NCBI GenBank assembly: GCA_964558235.1
Contig: CAZLCK010000061.1
Location: 1 to 8,231 of the forward strand
Origin: CAZLCK01 sp964558235
Lineage (GTDB): Bacteria > Actinomycetota > Coriobacteriia > Coriobacteriales > CADBOM01
DNA: 8,231 bases
Direction: 5' to 3'
This document shows positions 6,848 to 8,231 of the stretch, piece by piece. Positions within the stretch are counted from its first letter, which is position 1. Every line of letters starts with the position of its first letter. The translations under genes and the position numbers were made by a program. Below the pieces are notes generated by a model. It was not told the origin of the DNA, did no database searches, and saw nothing but the letters and a program-made list of their open reading frames with translations.

Positions 6848-6878
6848 AGTTTTTGTCCACACTCCCAAACCCATGCAG

Positions 6879-8231
6879 CTATTTTGTAACCCTACTAATG
6901 CTATTAAAAGGACATACCTGTTCACAAAGCCCACAGCCATTGCATTGAGTGGTGTCAACAAACGCTTGTCCTCTATCCTTGGATTTTGGACCAGCTGCGT
7001 CCTGAGAAAAGCCCAGTGCTGGACAGCCAATCTCCGTTATACATTTTTTGCATCCAGTGCAAAGGTTACTATCAATTACTACCTGGTTTTGGCTAGAAAA
7101 CAACTGAACACACGGAGAATAAAAGACGATTACAGAAGGCCCACTGTACTCAACAGCCTCTTTTACAACTTCGATTGCATTTTGTAGATCCATTGGATCG
7201 CATTTAGCAATATGTTGCACACCAAGCGCTCTGACAACTCCCTCTATATCTATAGGTTTGCGATGCTCCCCCATTAAAGTAACACCGGTGCCTGGATGAG
7301 GCTGCAGACCCGTCATAGCTGTTGTTGAGTTATCAAGAATACATATGGTTATGTCATGACCGTTATATACCGCATTTGCAACACCAGTTAAACCACTGGC
7401 AAAAAACGTTGAATCACCAATGAAGGCAAGTTGCTTTTTGGCCGGCTCGGCAATAGAAAAACCTTGTGCCATAGTAATACCTGCACCCATACATAAGCAG
7501 GTATCAACGGTATTTAGTGGAGCTGCGTTTCCTAATGTATAGCAGCCGATATCTCCACAAAACACCGCTTCATATCCTAACTTTTTAACTGCCATCTTAG
7601 ATGCATAAAAACTTGCTCTATGAGGACAACCTGCACATAGAACAGGAGGTCTCGCAGGAGTTAAGTCTTTTTGAAAATCTTGAATATCTTTTGGTAAAGT
7701 GCGCTTAGGCAGTTCAATTTGTGATTGGGTCTGCTTTGAGAAAAATTCCGCCAGCTCTTGCGCGATAACTTCGACACTGTATTCGCCTCTGAAATGAAGC
7801 TTTTTATCATTATGGCCAACAATCTTGCATTTTAGGCTCTGCTGACCTACTACTTGAAGAAGCTCATCTTCTAAAACATGATCGAGCTCTTCAAAAACAA
7901 TCACGCCACTTAAGCCCTCTAAAAACTTTTGAGCAAGCTTTCTTGGGAATGGAAATGGAGTACCTACCTGCCAAAATCTATATGCAGGAAGTGTTGGGTT
8001 AGAAGATTGTGTAAGTTGGGCATTTGCAGAATCGTTTTTCGAATTTTGTGAGTCCTGTATGTGCTTCGAAATATGTCCGCAAGAATGCTCCAAAAAACGC
8101 AGTGCTTCTTTTGTATAAGATATGCTAACTCCACCAGCAACGATTCCGATTGTCGCCTGCTTGTTTGAAACCGCATTTGGTGATGTGCTTTCAAGAAAAT
8201 CTTTTCCACTTATAGACATTGAAGCATCTAG
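6879..8231 (-). CDS. iorA: Indolepyruvate ferredoxin oxidoreductase, alpha subunit (5' end beyond window)
   Basis: The large subunit of IorAB carries thiamine diphosphate and iron-sulphur clusters. The frame stays open to the right edge. The visible 450 residues lack the N-terminal thiamine-pyrimidine domain (family about 590-640 residues), so the ATG at 8219 is internal. Visible-residue positions: LCAGCPHR (198-205), GDIGCYTLG (226-234), the thiamine-pyrophosphate motif GDSTF (272-276) with DNSTTAMTG (300-308), then two 4Fe-4S motifs, CTGCKKC with a later CP (391-404) and CNGCGLCEQVCP (430-441), near the C-terminus. Residues near 50-82 form a polar Ser/Asn/Gln-rich linker not usual at this place between EAL and the QVGTPFP strand. 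The gene heads the block; its promoter is outside the window. Confidence 0.95.
   Translation of the reverse strand, partial: LDASMSISGKDFLESTSPNAVSNKQATIGIVAGGVSISYTKEALRFLEHSCGHISKHIQDSQNSKNDSANAQLTQSSNPTLPAYRFWQVGTPFPFPRKLAQKFLEGLSGVIVFEELDHVLEDELLQVVGQQSLKCKIVGHNDKKLHFRGEYSVEVIAQELAEFFSKQTQSQIELPKRTLPKDIQDFQKDLTPARPPVLCAGCPHRASFYASKMAVKKLGYEAVFCGDIGCYTLGNAAPLNTVDTCLCMGAGITMAQGFSIAEPAKKQLAFIGDSTFFASGLTGVANAVYNGHDITICILDNSTTAMTGLQPHPGTGVTLMGEHRKPIDIEGVVRALGVQHIAKCDPMDLQNAIEVVKEAVEYSGPSVIVFYSPCVQLFSSQNQVVIDSNLCTGCKKCITEIGCPALGFSQDAAGPKSKDRGQAFVDTTQCNGCGLCEQVCPFNSISRVTK

Noticed and set aside
6821..7030. Longer version of the small ORF extending into iorA
   Set aside because: The upstream part only reads the iorA ferredoxin-domain coding sequence out of frame; the strong ribosome site supports only the ATG at 6818-6820.
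6879..7100. Frameshifted end of iorA
   Set aside because: Both C-terminal 4Fe-4S cysteine motifs are complete and in frame and the protein ends shortly after them, as expected.
7964..8209. Minus-strand 81-codon frame overlapping iorA
   Set aside because: It is an alternate frame of iorA with no ribosome site or motifs.
1..8231. CRISPR array, insertion sequence, phage or defence genes
   Set aside because: No regularly spaced repeats, transposase motifs, terminal inverted repeats or defence-type domains were seen.

Overview
The window reads as part of the chromosome of a strictly fermentative, low-to-moderate GC anaerobe. An indolepyruvate ferredoxin oxidoreductase (iorA/iorB), a phenylacetate-CoA-ligase-type enzyme and cytoplasmic FumR/SdhA-like flavoproteins together are typical of amino-acid-fermenting anaerobes. 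Coriobacteriia (Eggerthellaceae/Atopobiaceae type) is my best guess, with anaerobic Firmicutes as the alternative. This is inferred from gene content only; there is no marker gene for a firm placement.

Every gene lies on the minus strand, so transcription runs from high to low coordinates. From the right edge: iorA (5' end cut off by the window), a possible 25-codon ORF, iorB, a paaK-like ligase, two tandem paralogous FAD-dependent oxidoreductases, rph (RNase PH), rdgB (dITP/XTP pyrophosphatase), tRNA-Pro(TGG) and tRNA-Gly(TCC). A strong intrinsic terminator follows at 66-94. I found no convincing terminator between iorA and that hairpin. Several junctions are very tight: the last flavoprotein's stop codon abuts the rph start codon, rph and rdgB overlap by 29 bp, and the small ORF overlaps iorB by 8 bp. 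The array may therefore be transcribed as one or a few overlapping operons, with the main promoter beyond the right edge. A candidate promoter for the tRNA pair lies at 285-314.

Functionally the right half is an aryl-acid module. IorAB interconverts aryl-pyruvates and aryl-acetyl-CoA with ferredoxin. The ligase interconverts aryl-acetate and aryl-acetyl-CoA. The twin flavoproteins are unassigned oxidoreductases that could reduce an unsaturated (enoate-like) acid as an electron sink. The left half is RNA and nucleotide-pool housekeeping: RNase PH trims tRNA 3' ends, RdgB removes non-canonical purine nucleotides, and two tRNAs follow. The most interesting points are the twin flavoproteins, with SdhA/FrdA-like residue spacing but no partner subunits; near-identical DNA patches between them; the small coupled ORF before iorB; and the fusion of this catabolic block to rph-rdgB. 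Positions 1-65 hold nothing I can assign.
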